A DNA stretch of 64,000 nt from Streptomyces sp. ALI-76-A (GTDB lineage Bacteria > Actinomycetota > Actinomycetes > Streptomycetales > Streptomycetaceae): contig NZ_JASVWB010000002.1 in NCBI RefSeq assembly GCF_030287445.1, positions 1,612,001-1,676,000 on the forward strand, read 5' to 3'. The position numbers were made by a program, and so were the translations under genes. The notes under the pieces were generated by a model. That model saw only the letters and a program-made list of their open reading frames with translations. It made no database searches and was not told the DNA's origin. Shown piece after piece: positions 16,770-25,994 of this stretch (its first letter is position 1; each line of letters starts with the position of its first letter).

Positions 16770-18890
16770 TCAGCGGCCCGTTCCGTGCTGGAGCACGAGG
16801 AGGGCGAGGTCGTCGGTGCGCTGCCCCGTCGTACTGGTCCTTCTCAGCAGCTCGTCGATGAGCAGGTCCAGGTCGCTGTCGTCGGCGTGCGCGAGGTGGC
16901 GGGCGAGACCGGCGATGGACTCGTCGAGGTCGACCCCCGGTGTCTCGACGAGTCCGTCGGTGTAGAAGGCGAGCAGCAGGCCGGGGGTGAGCGGGAGTTC
17001 GGTCAGGGGGTAGACCGCGTCGGGGACGACGCCCAGGAGCGGTCCGGGCGGCACGTCGACGGGCCGGGTGTCGCCGCCGGGGAGGCGCAGCAGCGGGGGC
17101 GGGTGGCCGGCGCTGGCGAGGGTGACGCGGTGGCGGGTGAAGTCGAGGTGGGCGTAGAGGCAACTGGTGAACAGGTCGGGGCCGAGATCGGTCAGGAGCC
17201 GGTTGGTCCGGGCGAGGACCTGGTCGGGGGTGGTGCCGAGGGTCGCGTGGGCGTGCACACCGGTACGCACCTGCCCCATCAGCGCGGCGGCGGCCGCGTT
17301 GTGGCCCTGGACGTCGCCGATGACGGCCGCGGCGGCGGTGTCGCCGAGCCGGATCAGGTCGTAGAAGTCTCCGCCGATGTCCATTCCGCGGGTCGCGGGC
17401 AGGTAGCGGGCGGCGACCCGCAGGCCGGTGACCGGGGGCAGGGTGCGTGGGAGCAGTGCCTGCTGGAGGTCGTGCGCCAACTCGTGCTTGGTGTCGTACA
17501 GGCGGGCACGGTCGAGGGCCTGCGCGATGAGTCCGGCGAGTGAGGTCAGGACGGCGCGTTCCTCGGCGGAGAACGTGTGCGGATGGTCGTAGGAGAGGAC
17601 GCAGCAGCCGACGGGGCGGCCGGAGATGATCAGCGGCAGGAAGGCCCAGGCCTGCTTGCCGCTGATCAGCAGTGCGTCGGGGTAGACGCGCCGCATCTCC
17701 TCCGGGGCGGCGAAGAAGGCGGGGATGCCGCTGCTGAGGGCGCGCCCGGCCGGGGTGAAGTCGGTGTCCAGGGACAGGGCGTCCAGACCCTCGATGGTGT
17801 CGGCGCGGTAGCCGCGGTGGCCGGTGATGCGCAGCCGGCCGGCGTCTGCGGTGGACAGGACCAGGCCCTGGGCGCCGAAGGCCGGCATGATCTGGTCGGC
17901 GACCAGGTCGATGACGTCCTGGACGCCGACGACCTCGGTCAGCGCGGCGGCCAGATGGGTGAGCTGGTACAGCCGGCCGGCGCGGGCCGGTGTCACGGTG
18001 CGCGTGGAGTGGGGGGGCGCGGGGACGGGCGGGGGCTGCGCGCCGCTGGGCACGATACGGACGCTGATGCCGCTGGCGTCCGGGTAGAGGTGGAACTCCA
18101 GCCAGTGGTCCGGTGGGCGGCAGGCAGTGAACGACACGGGTTCGCGGCTGATCACCGCGGCTCGGTAGCGGTCCTCGTAGATGGGGTCGTCGAGCCAGCG
18201 CAGGGACTGCCACGGCAGGGTGCCCAGCAGCTGTCCGGCCTCGCGGCCCAGCAGGTGGCAGGCGCCGGAGCTGAGGTAGGTGAAGTGCCCCTCCAGGTCC
18301 ACGGCGCAGCTGCCGCCGGGCAGGCGCTCCGCGAAGTCGGCGACGGCCGTCACCGGGTCCACGGGCCGGCGGCCGTCCTCGAGGGGGACGACACGTGGCT
18401 GCTCGCTGGGGGCCGGGGACCTGCCGCGCTCGACGGCTTCCTCCAGCAGCCGGGCGAGCCGCCCGCACCGGGACGCGATGTGCCCCCGCTCCCGGCCCGT
18501 CATGTACGGCGGGCGGGTGGCCGGCCACATCAGCAGCAGTGTTCCCCACCGCCGGACACCGGTGACCGGGGCGGCGACCAGCGCCAGCGGGTAGGGCAGC
18601 GCCATCGCGGTGCGCGGGTAGGAGTGGACCATCTCCTCCTGGCTGCCCACCCACACCATCCGTTCCTCGCGGACCGCGTCGGCCACCGGGGCCGGAGCGG
18701 CCGTCGACACCCTCGCCCACGGTGCGGCGAACTCGGCCGGCGCCCCGCACAGCACGTCGAGCCACAGCACCTGCCCGTCCGGTGCGAGCAGGTACAGCGC
18801 GCCGATGGACGCGCCGGTCCGGCGCACCGTCTCCGCGAACACGGCGTCCAGTTCGCGGGTGTCGGCGACCGGATCGGCCTCGCCGGTCAC
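16770..18890 (-). CDS. GAF-PAS-GAF-PP2C (SpoIIE-type) protein phosphatase
   Basis: This 706-residue cytoplasmic sensor phosphatase has an N-terminal GAF-like domain (about 10-165), a PAS-like domain (about 185-300, FTYLSSGACHLLGREAG), a second GAF (about 305-465), then SpoIIE PP2C from about 475. Metal-binding motifs MDIGGDFYD, VIGDVQGHNAAAAALM and FYTDGLVE are intact. Such proteins dephosphorylate anti-sigma-factor antagonists and so activate stress sigma factors like sigma-B in streptomycetes. No anti-sigma or antagonist gene is adjacent. I chose GTG 18890, 6 bases after GGGAGG. Confidence 0.87.
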   Translation of the reverse strand: MTGEADPVADTRELDAVFAETVRRTGASIGALYLLAPDGQVLWLDVLCGAPAEFAAPWARVSTAAPAPVADAVREERMVWVGSQEEMVHSYPRTAMALPYPLALVAAPVTGVRRWGTLLLMWPATRPPYMTGRERGHIASRCGRLARLLEEAVERGRSPAPSEQPRVVPLEDGRRPVDPVTAVADFAERLPGGSCAVDLEGHFTYLSSGACHLLGREAGQLLGTLPWQSLRWLDDPIYEDRYRAAVISREPVSFTACRPPDHWLEFHLYPDASGISVRIVPSGAQPPPVPAPPHSTRTVTPARAGRLYQLTHLAAALTEVVGVQDVIDLVADQIMPAFGAQGLVLSTADAGRLRITGHRGYRADTIEGLDALSLDTDFTPAGRALSSGIPAFFAAPEEMRRVYPDALLISGKQAWAFLPLIISGRPVGCCVLSYDHPHTFSAEERAVLTSLAGLIAQALDRARLYDTKHELAHDLQQALLPRTLPPVTGLRVAARYLPATRGMDIGGDFYDLIRLGDTAAAAVIGDVQGHNAAAAALMGQVRTGVHAHATLGTTPDQVLARTNRLLTDLGPDLFTSCLYAHLDFTRHRVTLASAGHPPPLLRLPGGDTRPVDVPPGPLLGVVPDAVYPLTELPLTPGLLLAFYTDGLVETPGVDLDESIAGLARHLAHADDSDLDLLIDELLRRTSTTGQRTDDLALLVLQHGTGR

Positions 18891-19066
18891 GGGGCGCCTC
18901 CCGCGTCGCGGGGGGCGCGCGGGCGGCCGGGGGCGCACCGCCGCTCCCCTGACGGCGTGGCGCACCCGCCCCGGACGTGCCCGATCTCACCCATATGAGG
19001 ACGTTACGCCCACGAACCGCGGCCGTCACGCCATCCCGCGCCGACGGCCCAGCAAGCCGGGGACGG

Positions 19067-19218
19067 CCCGGCACGCAGCGGGTTCCCGACGTTCTCCCAG
19101 GTGATCCGGATCGCCCGTCAGCCGGAGGCACCCGGCACACAGCGGGTGCCGGACGTTCTCCCAGGTGATCCGGATCGCCCGTCGGCCGGAGGCACCCGGC
19201 ACACAGCGCGTGCCCGAC
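19067..19218. repeat. 64-bp tandem repeat, about 2.4 copies
   Basis: The word GACGTTCTCC recurs with a period of 64 bases (19088 and 19152), and its first three bases return at 19216. Copies 1 and 2 differ at only a few positions. Each copy contains a 7-bp inverted repeat (CCGGCAC...GTGCCGG) able to fold. The array lies in the 489-base non-coding gap between the phosphatase and the DUF3040 gene. The rest of that gap shows nothing recognisable. Confidence 0.75.
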
Positions 19219-19379
19219 ATCTTCGTCCCGGGCGGATCCGGTCACGGCGCCCCCGGGGCTCGCCGGGAGACGACGGGCGAAGACCTCCGCCGGGTCCCTT
19301 CACCGCGCTGCGCCCGTTAGCCGGCCGCGCGCCAGGGCACCTGGGTCACATCCCCGGTGGCGACCGACGAGGAGAGACA

Positions 19380-19688
19380 GTGACGACCGGTCCGCTCCGC
19401 GACGACGAACAGCACATCCTCGACGAGTTGGAGCGCGTCCTGCGCCGCGACCGCCGCCTGGACCGCCGGATGCGCGCGCTGGACCGGCGCCCGCGGCCCG
19501 TGGTGGCCCGCGTGGCGCGCTACCGCCCGCATCCGTGGACCGTCGCGCTGCTGCTGGTGGCGTCCGTCGCCCTCATGGCGGCCGGCATCGCCACCTCGGA
19601 GCCGGTGGTGATCTGGTCCTTCGCCGCGGTGTGGCCCGTGACGCTGTACGCCGTGTTCCGGCTGCTGTGCCGGTGGACGGAACCGTGA
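19380..19688 (+). CDS. DUF3040 membrane protein
   Basis: This 102-residue protein opens with the DUF3040 signature DDEQHILDELERVL, a basic helix, then two membrane helices (TVALLLVASVALMAAGIA and VVIWSFAAVWPVTLYAVFRL). The family is actinobacterial with unknown function. GTG 19380 has AGGAGA about 5 bases upstream. It stands alone between repeat-rich gaps. Confidence 0.78.
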   Translation: MTTGPLRDDEQHILDELERVLRRDRRLDRRMRALDRRPRPVVARVARYRPHPWTVALLLVASVALMAAGIATSEPVVIWSFAAVWPVTLYAVFRLLCRWTEP

Positions 19689-20111
19689 ACGGGCCCACGC
19701 CCCCGAAGGTGCCCACCCGTTGAGCCATCGGCCGTGAGCCGGTGAGCGGCCACCCCTGCGCTGTGCCGGCGCGCGGAGCCATGAGCGCCACCCGCACCGC
19801 GAACACGCCCGAGGCGTCGGCTCGTTGGGTCACCATCCATGCGCGTGGCCCCTCGCGGCACCACGCGGTGTCGGACGCGGCCGAGCGGCAGGAAACCTGG
19901 CGAGCGGCCACCCCTGCACGCAGTCGCGTCGCGACCAGTCACGCGCACCCCCTTCCGGCCGCTGTGCCGGCGCGCGGAGCCATGAGCGCAAGCCCGCAGC
20001 AGCGAACAGCCCGAACCGTCGCCCCCTTGAGCCACCACCCATGACCCGGTGCGCGGCCACCCCCCGCCCGCGCCCTCGTCGCGAGCAGTCCCCCACGCCC
20101 CCGTCGGCCGG
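19689..20111. repeat. Non-coding spacer with long-range direct repeats
   Basis: This 423-base gap contains an exact 29-base repeat at 19760-19788 and 19961-19989, and a 16-base repeat at 19744-19759 and 19902-19917. Short frames on both strands have no family resemblance. The repeats look like decayed copies of one larger unit. The gap separates the heptose operon's end from the DUF3040 gene. Confidence 0.6.
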
Positions 20112-21008
20112 TCAGCCCGTGTAGCGGCGGGCGGTCGAGCGGCGTTGGGTGTCCTCCAGCAGCCGTAGCCGGGACTCGACCTCCGTCGGCAGCACCCGGC
20201 GTTCGCGCAGCACCCACGGCAGTGCGACCGCCGCCTCGGCGAAGGCGCGCAGGGACACGGCGTCGCGCGGGACCGTGCGGGCCAGGTGCGCGGTGCGGCG
20301 CAGGGCGGGCCCGGCGGGCCGGCGCAGCCAGGTGAACCACAGCGTGTTGCGGATGCCGTGGGCCCGGCGCAGCGTGGAGTCCCTTACCACCGAGGGCTGG
20401 TGATGTGCCGTCAGGTGATCGGCGTACGTCAGCCACCAGCCGTCGCCCGCCAGGTCCGCGGCGAGCAGCTCCTCCTCGCCGCCGAGCCACAGCCGGGGAT
20501 GGAAGCCGCCCGCGGCGCGGAACGCGTCGGCGCGCAGCACGGTCGCCGCGGCCAGGAAGGAGCCGAGCGCCGGTCCGGGCAGCCAGCCGGGCCGCGGCAG
20601 GGGCGAGTCGCGCAGTTCGGCGACGATGGGGTCCTCGGTGCCGTCCGGCTCGACGACGATGCGGGCCGTGACCGCGCCGAGCGCGGGATGCCCGTCGAGC
20701 AGGTCGGCGGCCCCGGACAGGGCGCCGGGCGCCCACCAGGAGTCGTCGTCGCAGAAGGCCACGTACGGCGTGCGCACGTGCCGCATGGCCAGGTTGCGGC
20801 CGACGGCGCCGAGGTTGCGGCCGGGTCGCAGCAGCAGCATCCCGGGGTGGTGGCGGGTGACCGCGTCGGCGGTGCCGTCGGTGGAGGCATTGTCGGTGAC
20901 GATCACCCGGGGCCGCTCCGGCAGTTCGGCCAGCCGGTCGAGGGTGCGCAGGAGTTCGGGGCGGCGGTTGTGGGTGATGACGACGACGGTGGTGCGGGGG
21001 TCGGTCAT
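20112..21008 (-). CDS. Glycosyltransferase family 2 (last gene of heptose operon)
   Basis: This 298-residue GT-A enzyme has TTVVVITHNRRPELLRTLDR at the N-terminus, VTDNASTDGT for nucleotide binding, and the DxD-like metal site in CDDDSWWAPGALS, followed by AAGGFHPRLWLGGEEE. It would transfer a sugar from a nucleotide donor to a growing glycan on the cytoplasmic side. It is 44-50% like the next gene by eye, so the two are probably a tandem duplication. It overlaps that gene by 4 bases and closes the 11-gene operon. Donor and acceptor unknown. Confidence 0.85.
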   Translation of the reverse strand: MTDPRTTVVVITHNRRPELLRTLDRLAELPERPRVIVTDNASTDGTADAVTRHHPGMLLLRPGRNLGAVGRNLAMRHVRTPYVAFCDDDSWWAPGALSGAADLLDGHPALGAVTARIVVEPDGTEDPIVAELRDSPLPRPGWLPGPALGSFLAAATVLRADAFRAAGGFHPRLWLGGEEELLAADLAGDGWWLTYADHLTAHHQPSVVRDSTLRRAHGIRNTLWFTWLRRPAGPALRRTAHLARTVPRDAVSLRAFAEAAVALPWVLRERRVLPTEVESRLRLLEDTQRRSTARRYTG

Positions 21009-21883
21009 ACCGTCGCTCCCACGTCCGCGGGGTCCAGGGTGCGGGCCGCTAGTTCGACCTGCGGGGGCAGCGGCCGGCGCGCGCGCAGGGCGGCGGGCAG
21101 ACGCGCGAGGGTCTCGCGCAGGACATGCCGGGCGTGGGGGTCGTGGCGGGCCTCGCCGGCCAGGTCGCGGGTGCGGGCGAGCGCGTGCGCGAGCGGCCGG
21201 CGCAGCCACGCGGTGAGCAGGGCGTTGCGGCGCATGGTGACCGAGCGGCCGGCGCGGGGCGCCGGGTCCGGGTGGTGGTGGGCCACCACATCGGGACAGT
21301 GGGTGACTCCCCAGCCGCGCGCGGCGAGGTCGTAGGCGAGCAGGGTCTCCTCGCCGCCGAAGAACAGCACCGGGTGGAAGCCGCCGGCGTCCAGGTAGGC
21401 GCTGCGGCGGACGACGGAGGCGCAGGCGAGGAAGCCGAGGACCTGGGTGCCGGGGAGATCGGCCGCCGGCCCCAGGGGTGAGGTGGCGAGCACCTCGTTG
21501 AGCGGGTCGGGCTCGGCGGCGGGGCCGACCAGGGTGCGCGCGGAGAGCAGGCCGAGCCGCGGATGGGTGTCGAAGAGGTCGGCGGCGCGGCTCAGGGCGC
21601 CCGGCGCCCACCAGGAGTCGTCGTCGCTGAACGCCACGTACGGGGTGTCGAGGGCGCGTACGCCGTGGGTGCGGGCGAGGGCGCCCTCGTTGCGCGGCAG
21701 GCTCACGACGCGGACCTGGGGGAAGTCGCGGGCGAGCAGGTCACGGGTGCCGTCGGTGGAGGCGTTGTCGACGACGACGACGGGCGGCCGCTCGGGAAGG
21801 CCGAGCAGCTCGTGGAGGGTGCGGGCGAGCGAGGGGGCGCGGTCGCGGGTGGCGATGACGACGCCGACGGATGCGTGGTTCAT
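21005..21883 (-). CDS. Glycosyltransferase family 2 (paralogue of its neighbour)
   Basis: This 292-residue GT-A enzyme has SVGVVIATRDRAPSLARTLH, VVDNASTDGTRD, and the metal site SDDDSWWAPGALS, nearly identical to that of the preceding gene. Differences elsewhere (LACASVVRRSAYLDAGGF) suggest different acceptors. Start and stop overlap the neighbouring genes by 4 bases each. Two such enzymes side by side imply successive additions in one glycan. Confidence 0.85.
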   Translation of the reverse strand: MNHASVGVVIATRDRAPSLARTLHELLGLPERPPVVVVDNASTDGTRDLLARDFPQVRVVSLPRNEGALARTHGVRALDTPYVAFSDDDSWWAPGALSRAADLFDTHPRLGLLSARTLVGPAAEPDPLNEVLATSPLGPAADLPGTQVLGFLACASVVRRSAYLDAGGFHPVLFFGGEETLLAYDLAARGWGVTHCPDVVAHHHPDPAPRAGRSVTMRRNALLTAWLRRPLAHALARTRDLAGEARHDPHARHVLRETLARLPAALRARRPLPPQVELAARTLDPADVGATV

Positions 21884-22833
21884 GAGGTGCCGGTGAGGGG
21901 GTCGAGGGCGTCCAGGACGTCTTCGGGGCGGATGCGCAGCAGGACCGGGTCGGTACAGAGCCCGTGCGGGTCCCCGTCCGGGCCCGGGTGCCACAGGACC
22001 CGGTGGCGCGGATGGTCGGGCGGGCCCCAGCGACTGGGCGGAACGGGGCCGAAGAGGGTGACGGACGGGGCGGCGTGGGCGACGGCGAGGTGGGCGATGC
22101 CGGTGTCGCCGCTGACCACGGCGCGGGCGTCGGCGACGAGCGCGGAGAGCCGTCCGAAGGGCAGGCCGCCGCCGAACACGTCGGTGTCGGGCAGCCCGGC
22201 CTCCTTGGCCAGCCGCGCCACCAGGTCGCCCTCGTCCGCTCCCCCGGTGACCACGACCCGGTGGCCGCGTGCGCGCAGCGTGGTGGCCACGCTCGCGTAC
22301 CGGTCGACGGGCCAGCATCGCGAGGGCGCTCCGGCACCGGGATGCAGGACGATCGCGCCGGGGGCCGGGGACGGCTCCGGCGGGCGGGGCAGCCGGAGGT
22401 CGGACGCGTCGGCTGGGATTCCGTAGGCCTCCAGGAAGCGGCACCAACGGTCCCGTTCGTGTTCCTCGGCGTACCACGCCGGCCCGTCGATCTCGGGCGT
22501 GTCCGGGTGGGCGAAGGCCAGCAGCCGGCCCGGGCGCAGGGACCGTAGGAGCCGGTGGCTGGGCGGTCCGTTGCCGTGCAGGTCGACGGCGATGTCGGGG
22601 GGCGGGCCGGTCCAGTCGAGACGGCGCGGTACGGCCCGGCCGGGGGCGGAGGCGGGCAGCAACCGGTCGACGGCTCCGGTGGCCGCGGCGACCGGGGCGA
22701 GCTGTTCCGGGGCGGCCAGCACCAGTTCGTGGTCCGGGAAGCCGCGGCGCAGCGCGCGCAGCGCGGGGACCCCGGCGAGGAGGTCGCCGAGGCCCAGGGC
22801 GCGCAGGACGAGCAGACGGGGACGGGTGCTCAT
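21880..22833 (-). CDS. Glycosyltransferase family 9 (heptosyltransferase-like)
   Basis: This 317-residue GT-B enzyme has LLVLRALGLGDLLAGVPALR at the N-terminus, IVLHPGAGAPSRCWP in the middle, and the donor-site block VVSGDTGIAHLAVAHAAPSV with LFGP after it. GT9 enzymes use ADP-L,D- or D,D-heptose in Gram-negative LPS synthesis. Here it sits beside hldE and gmhA, so ADP-heptose is the natural donor (inference). It overlaps both neighbours by 4 bases. A second GT9 lies five genes further upstream. Confidence 0.85.
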   Translation of the reverse strand: MSTRPRLLVLRALGLGDLLAGVPALRALRRGFPDHELVLAAPEQLAPVAAATGAVDRLLPASAPGRAVPRRLDWTGPPPDIAVDLHGNGPPSHRLLRSLRPGRLLAFAHPDTPEIDGPAWYAEEHERDRWCRFLEAYGIPADASDLRLPRPPEPSPAPGAIVLHPGAGAPSRCWPVDRYASVATTLRARGHRVVVTGGADEGDLVARLAKEAGLPDTDVFGGGLPFGRLSALVADARAVVSGDTGIAHLAVAHAAPSVTLFGPVPPSRWGPPDHPRHRVLWHPGPDGDPHGLCTDPVLLRIRPEDVLDALDPLTGTS

Positions 22834-24191
22834 CGGGCTCCTTCCCGCACCCGTGCCACCAGCGCGGTGGAGGAGCGGCCGTCGAGGTAGGGCAGCAGGA
22901 CCGCCTGCCCGCCCCATTCCTGGAGCAGCGCGGCCTCGGGCAGTTCGGCGCCGGAGTAGTCACCGCCCTTCACCCAGATGTCGGGGCGCAGGTCGGCCAG
23001 CAGCCGCTCCGGGGTGTCCTCCTCGAACACGGCGACGGCGTCCACACAGGCGAGGGCGTCGAGCACGCGGACCCGGTCGGCCAGCGGGTTCACCGGCCGT
23101 TCCGCGCCCTTGCGCCGCCGCACCGACACGTCCGAGTTGACGCAGACGACCAGGCAGTCGCCGAGCCGCCGGGCGGCCTGGAGCAACCCGACGTGTCCGG
23201 CGTGCAGCAGGTCGAAGCAGCCGCCCGCGGCCACGACGGTGCCGCCGGTGGCGCGCACGCGGGCGACCAGATCGCGGGCGTCCGCGGCGTCGGTGACGGC
23301 CGCCGGGGTGCGGTCGGCGCGCGTGACGGCTGCCGCCCCGCCGGCGCCGACGAACTCGGTGGCCGCGGCGACGGCGCCCTCCACGGCCTCCCCGACCAGC
23401 GCCCCGCCGGCCAGCAACCCGGCCGCCGTGGCGGCGAACCGGTCACCGGCGCCGCAGGTGTCGCCGTGGTGCGCGGTGGCCGCGGGCACGAGCAGCGGGT
23501 GCTCGCCGTACGACAGCAGGGCGCCGCTGGAGCCGAGGGTCACCGCGACGGCGGCGACCCGCCACTGCCGCACGAGGGCGGCGGCGTCCCGGGCGGCGTC
23601 CCGCAGGGAGTTGCCGTCGCCCTGGTGGTCGGCGAAGGCGCGCGCCTCCGAGCGGGCCGGGCAGACCAGCCGGGTGCCGGGCACCGGTGGTCCGCCCCGC
23701 GGGTGCGGGTCCCAGACCAGCGGGGGCCGCGCGGTGAGAACGTCCCGCAGGGCGTCCGCCGCACCCCGCCCGTAGTCGGAGACCAGTACCGCGGGGGCGG
23801 AGCGGAGCAGCTCGCGTGCCTCGTCGGTGGCCTCGCCGGCCCGGCCGGTGCCCCGGTCCAGGCGGACGACCGGGCTGCCCTGCGCCAGCACGCGGGTCTT
23901 CTCGGGCAGCGCGCCGGTCAGCGGGAGTTCGACGATCTTCATCTCCGGCGCGAGGAGCCGGCGCAGTTCCTCGCTCGCCGGGTCGTCGCCGAGACCGGTG
24001 ATCAGGGTGACCTCGCGGCCGTCGCGCGCCGCGAGGTACGCGGCGAGGGCGGCGCCGCCCGGACGCAGCCGCTGCGCGCAGTCGGCGACGACGGGCACCG
24101 GCGCGTCGGGGGCGAGGCGCTCGGCGGTGCCGGTCAGGTCGCGGTCCAGCAGCGCGTCGCCGAGGACCACGAGGGGTGCCTTGCCGGACAC
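22830..24191 (-). CDS. hldE: Bifunctional heptose-7-phosphate kinase / heptose-1-phosphate adenylyltransferase
   Basis: This 453-residue two-domain protein has an N-terminal PfkB kinase (about 1-300) with GDALLDRDLTG, a GGAALA substrate motif and the catalytic Asp250 in DTCGAGDRF. The C-terminal nucleotidyltransferase (about 315-453) has GGCFDLLHAGHVGLL with HxGH at 330-333 and a VKGGDY block. It makes heptose-1,7-bisphosphate, then after GmhB action, ADP-D-glycero-beta-D-manno-heptose. Length and domain order match HldE/RfaE of Gram-negatives. It lies one base after gmhA and overlaps the GT9 gene by 4. Both active sites look intact. Confidence 0.92.
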   Translation of the reverse strand: MSGKAPLVVLGDALLDRDLTGTAERLAPDAPVPVVADCAQRLRPGGAALAAYLAARDGREVTLITGLGDDPASEELRRLLAPEMKIVELPLTGALPEKTRVLAQGSPVVRLDRGTGRAGEATDEARELLRSAPAVLVSDYGRGAADALRDVLTARPPLVWDPHPRGGPPVPGTRLVCPARSEARAFADHQGDGNSLRDAARDAAALVRQWRVAAVAVTLGSSGALLSYGEHPLLVPAATAHHGDTCGAGDRFAATAAGLLAGGALVGEAVEGAVAAATEFVGAGGAAAVTRADRTPAAVTDAADARDLVARVRATGGTVVAAGGCFDLLHAGHVGLLQAARRLGDCLVVCVNSDVSVRRRKGAERPVNPLADRVRVLDALACVDAVAVFEEDTPERLLADLRPDIWVKGGDYSGAELPEAALLQEWGGQAVLLPYLDGRSSTALVARVREGAR

Positions 24192-24192
24192 G

Positions 24193-24777
24193 TCAGTTCA
24201 CCTTCCGTTCCAGGGCCGCGTCGAACGCCGCGCACACCATGTGCACGGCCACCAGGTGGAGTTCCTGGACGGTCGCGGCGGATCCGGCGCTCACGCACAG
24301 GGCCTCGTCGCTGCCCGCCACCAGCGGGTTCGGAGCCGGTCCGGTCAGCGCCCACACGCGCAGGCCCGCCGCCCGTCCGGCCTCGGCGGCCGACAGCAGG
24401 TTGGCGCTGGCGCCGCTGGTGGACAGCAGCATCAGCACGTCGCCGGGGCGGCCGTGGGCACTGACCTGGCGGGCGAACACCTCGTCCACGCCGTAGTCGT
24501 TGGCGATGGCCGTGGTGCTGGAGGTGTCCGCGTGCAGGGCGATCGCCGAGAAGGCGGGACGGTCGTCGCGGTAGCGGCCGACGAGTTCGGCGGTCAGGTG
24601 CTGGGCCTGGGCCGCGCTGCCGCCGTTGCCGGCGACGAGCAGCCGGCCGCCGCCCGCCAGTACGGTGACGAGCCGCTCGCCCCAGTGTTCGGTGAGGGAG
24701 GCCGAGGCGCGGAACTCCTTGAGCGCGTCGAGGAGTTCGTCGCAGTGCCCGGCGACCGACGACACTTCTGTACTCAT
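24193..24777 (-). CDS. gmhA: Sedoheptulose-7-phosphate isomerase
   Basis: This 194-residue SIS-domain enzyme has LLVAGNGGSAAQAQHLTAEL (phosphate-binding GNGGSA and the catalytic Glu), SAIALHADTSSTTAIANDY, LLSTSGASANLL, and a C-terminal TVQELHLVAVHMVC that supplies the catalytic His. It converts sedoheptulose 7-phosphate to heptose 7-phosphate, the first committed step of ADP-heptose synthesis. ATG 24777 is preferred, 6 bases after GGAGGT; a GTG at 24780 would give a 4-base overlap. Together with hldE and gmhB it completes the pathway. Confidence 0.9.
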   Translation of the reverse strand: MSTEVSSVAGHCDELLDALKEFRASASLTEHWGERLVTVLAGGGRLLVAGNGGSAAQAQHLTAELVGRYRDDRPAFSAIALHADTSSTTAIANDYGVDEVFARQVSAHGRPGDVLMLLSTSGASANLLSAAEAGRAAGLRVWALTGPAPNPLVAGSDEALCVSAGSAATVQELHLVAVHMVCAAFDAALERKVN

Positions 24778-25994
24778 CACGCCACCTCCGACGGTATTTC
24801 GTCACGTGCCGTGACGCGTTGGTAGACCTCTTCGACGCCGTCCGCGACGCGCTGCCAGGTGTAGCGGGCGAGCGCGCGTTCGCGGCCGGCCGCGCCCATG
24901 CGGCGGCGCAGCCCGTCGTCGGCGAGCAGTTCGCGGACCGCCTCGGCGGTCGCCTCGGGGTCGGCCGCCGGTACGAGCCGTCCGGTGACCTGGTCGGCGA
25001 CGCTGTCCCGGTGGCCGCCGACGTCCGTCGCGACGACGGGAACGCCGCAGGCCATGGCCTCCAGCGGGACGATGCCGAACGGCTCGTAGGACGGGGTGCA
25101 CAGCACCGCGTCGGCGCTGCCGATCAGGGCGGGCATCCGGGCCGGGTCGACGGCGCCCAGCAGCCGCACCCGGTGGGCGACGCCGGCCCGGTCGGCCAGG
25201 TCCAGCAGCCGTCGCGCCTCGGGTTCGGCGCCCAGCTGTTCGGGCGGGGGCCCGCCGGCGAGGACCAGTTCGGTGTCGGGGATCCGGGTGAGGGCCCGGA
25301 TGGCCTGGTCGTAGCCCTTGCGGCGGACGAGCCGCCCACAGGCCAGCAGCCGGTGCCGTTCCCGGCGGGCCGGGGTGCCGGCGTGCGGCACCCCGGGACG
25401 GAAGTGGCCCACGTCCACCCCGCACGGCACCACGGACACCCGTCGGGGCGGCACGCCCAGGTCGGCCAGTTCGAGGACCTCGTCGGTACAGGTGGCCAGG
25501 ACCCGGGCGCAGCCGCGGCCGATCTGCCGCTCGATGCCGACGCGTTCGGGCGGACTGGTGTCCTCGTGGCCCTGGTGGCGCCGCTTGACGGTGCCGAGGG
25601 CGTGGAAGGTCTGCACGACGGGGATGTCGTGGGGCCGGGCGCCGGTCCGGGCGGCCAGGCCGGACATCCAGAAGTGGGCGTGCACGGCGTCGGGCCGCTC
25701 ACGCCCCCAGACCTCGGCCAGGTAGGCGCCGAAGGCGTGCATGTAGGGGAAGAGCGCGTCCTTGGGGACCGGTTCGGGCGGTCCGGCCGGTACGTGCTCC
25801 ACGACGGCACCGCCGGGCAGGGCCACCCGGTCGGGCAGCTCGCCGCAGTCGCGCCGGGTGTAGACCGTGACGTCGTGGCCCCGGCGCGCCAGTTCCTCGC
25901 TGAGCCGGGCCACGTACACGTTCTGACCACCCGCGTCGACGCCGCCGAGTGCCGCCAGGGGGCTGGCGTGCTCGGACACCATGGCGATCCTCAT
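24777..25994 (-). CDS. Glycosyltransferase family 4
   Basis: This 405-residue GT-B retaining enzyme has LGGVDAGGQNVYVARLSEEL at the N-terminus (as in sucrose-synthase-like and MshA-type enzymes), a GRLVRRKGYDQAI donor-domain start, and the E-x7-E motif in PSYEPFGIVPLEAMACG. It would transfer a sugar with retention from a UDP/GDP/ADP donor. Adjacent genes overlap by 1-4 bases on both sides, fixing it in the heptose operon. Confidence 0.87.
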   Translation of the reverse strand: MRIAMVSEHASPLAALGGVDAGGQNVYVARLSEELARRGHDVTVYTRRDCGELPDRVALPGGAVVEHVPAGPPEPVPKDALFPYMHAFGAYLAEVWGRERPDAVHAHFWMSGLAARTGARPHDIPVVQTFHALGTVKRRHQGHEDTSPPERVGIERQIGRGCARVLATCTDEVLELADLGVPPRRVSVVPCGVDVGHFRPGVPHAGTPARRERHRLLACGRLVRRKGYDQAIRALTRIPDTELVLAGGPPPEQLGAEPEARRLLDLADRAGVAHRVRLLGAVDPARMPALIGSADAVLCTPSYEPFGIVPLEAMACGVPVVATDVGGHRDSVADQVTGRLVPAADPEATAEAVRELLADDGLRRRMGAAGRERALARYTWQRVADGVEEVYQRVTARDEIPSEVA

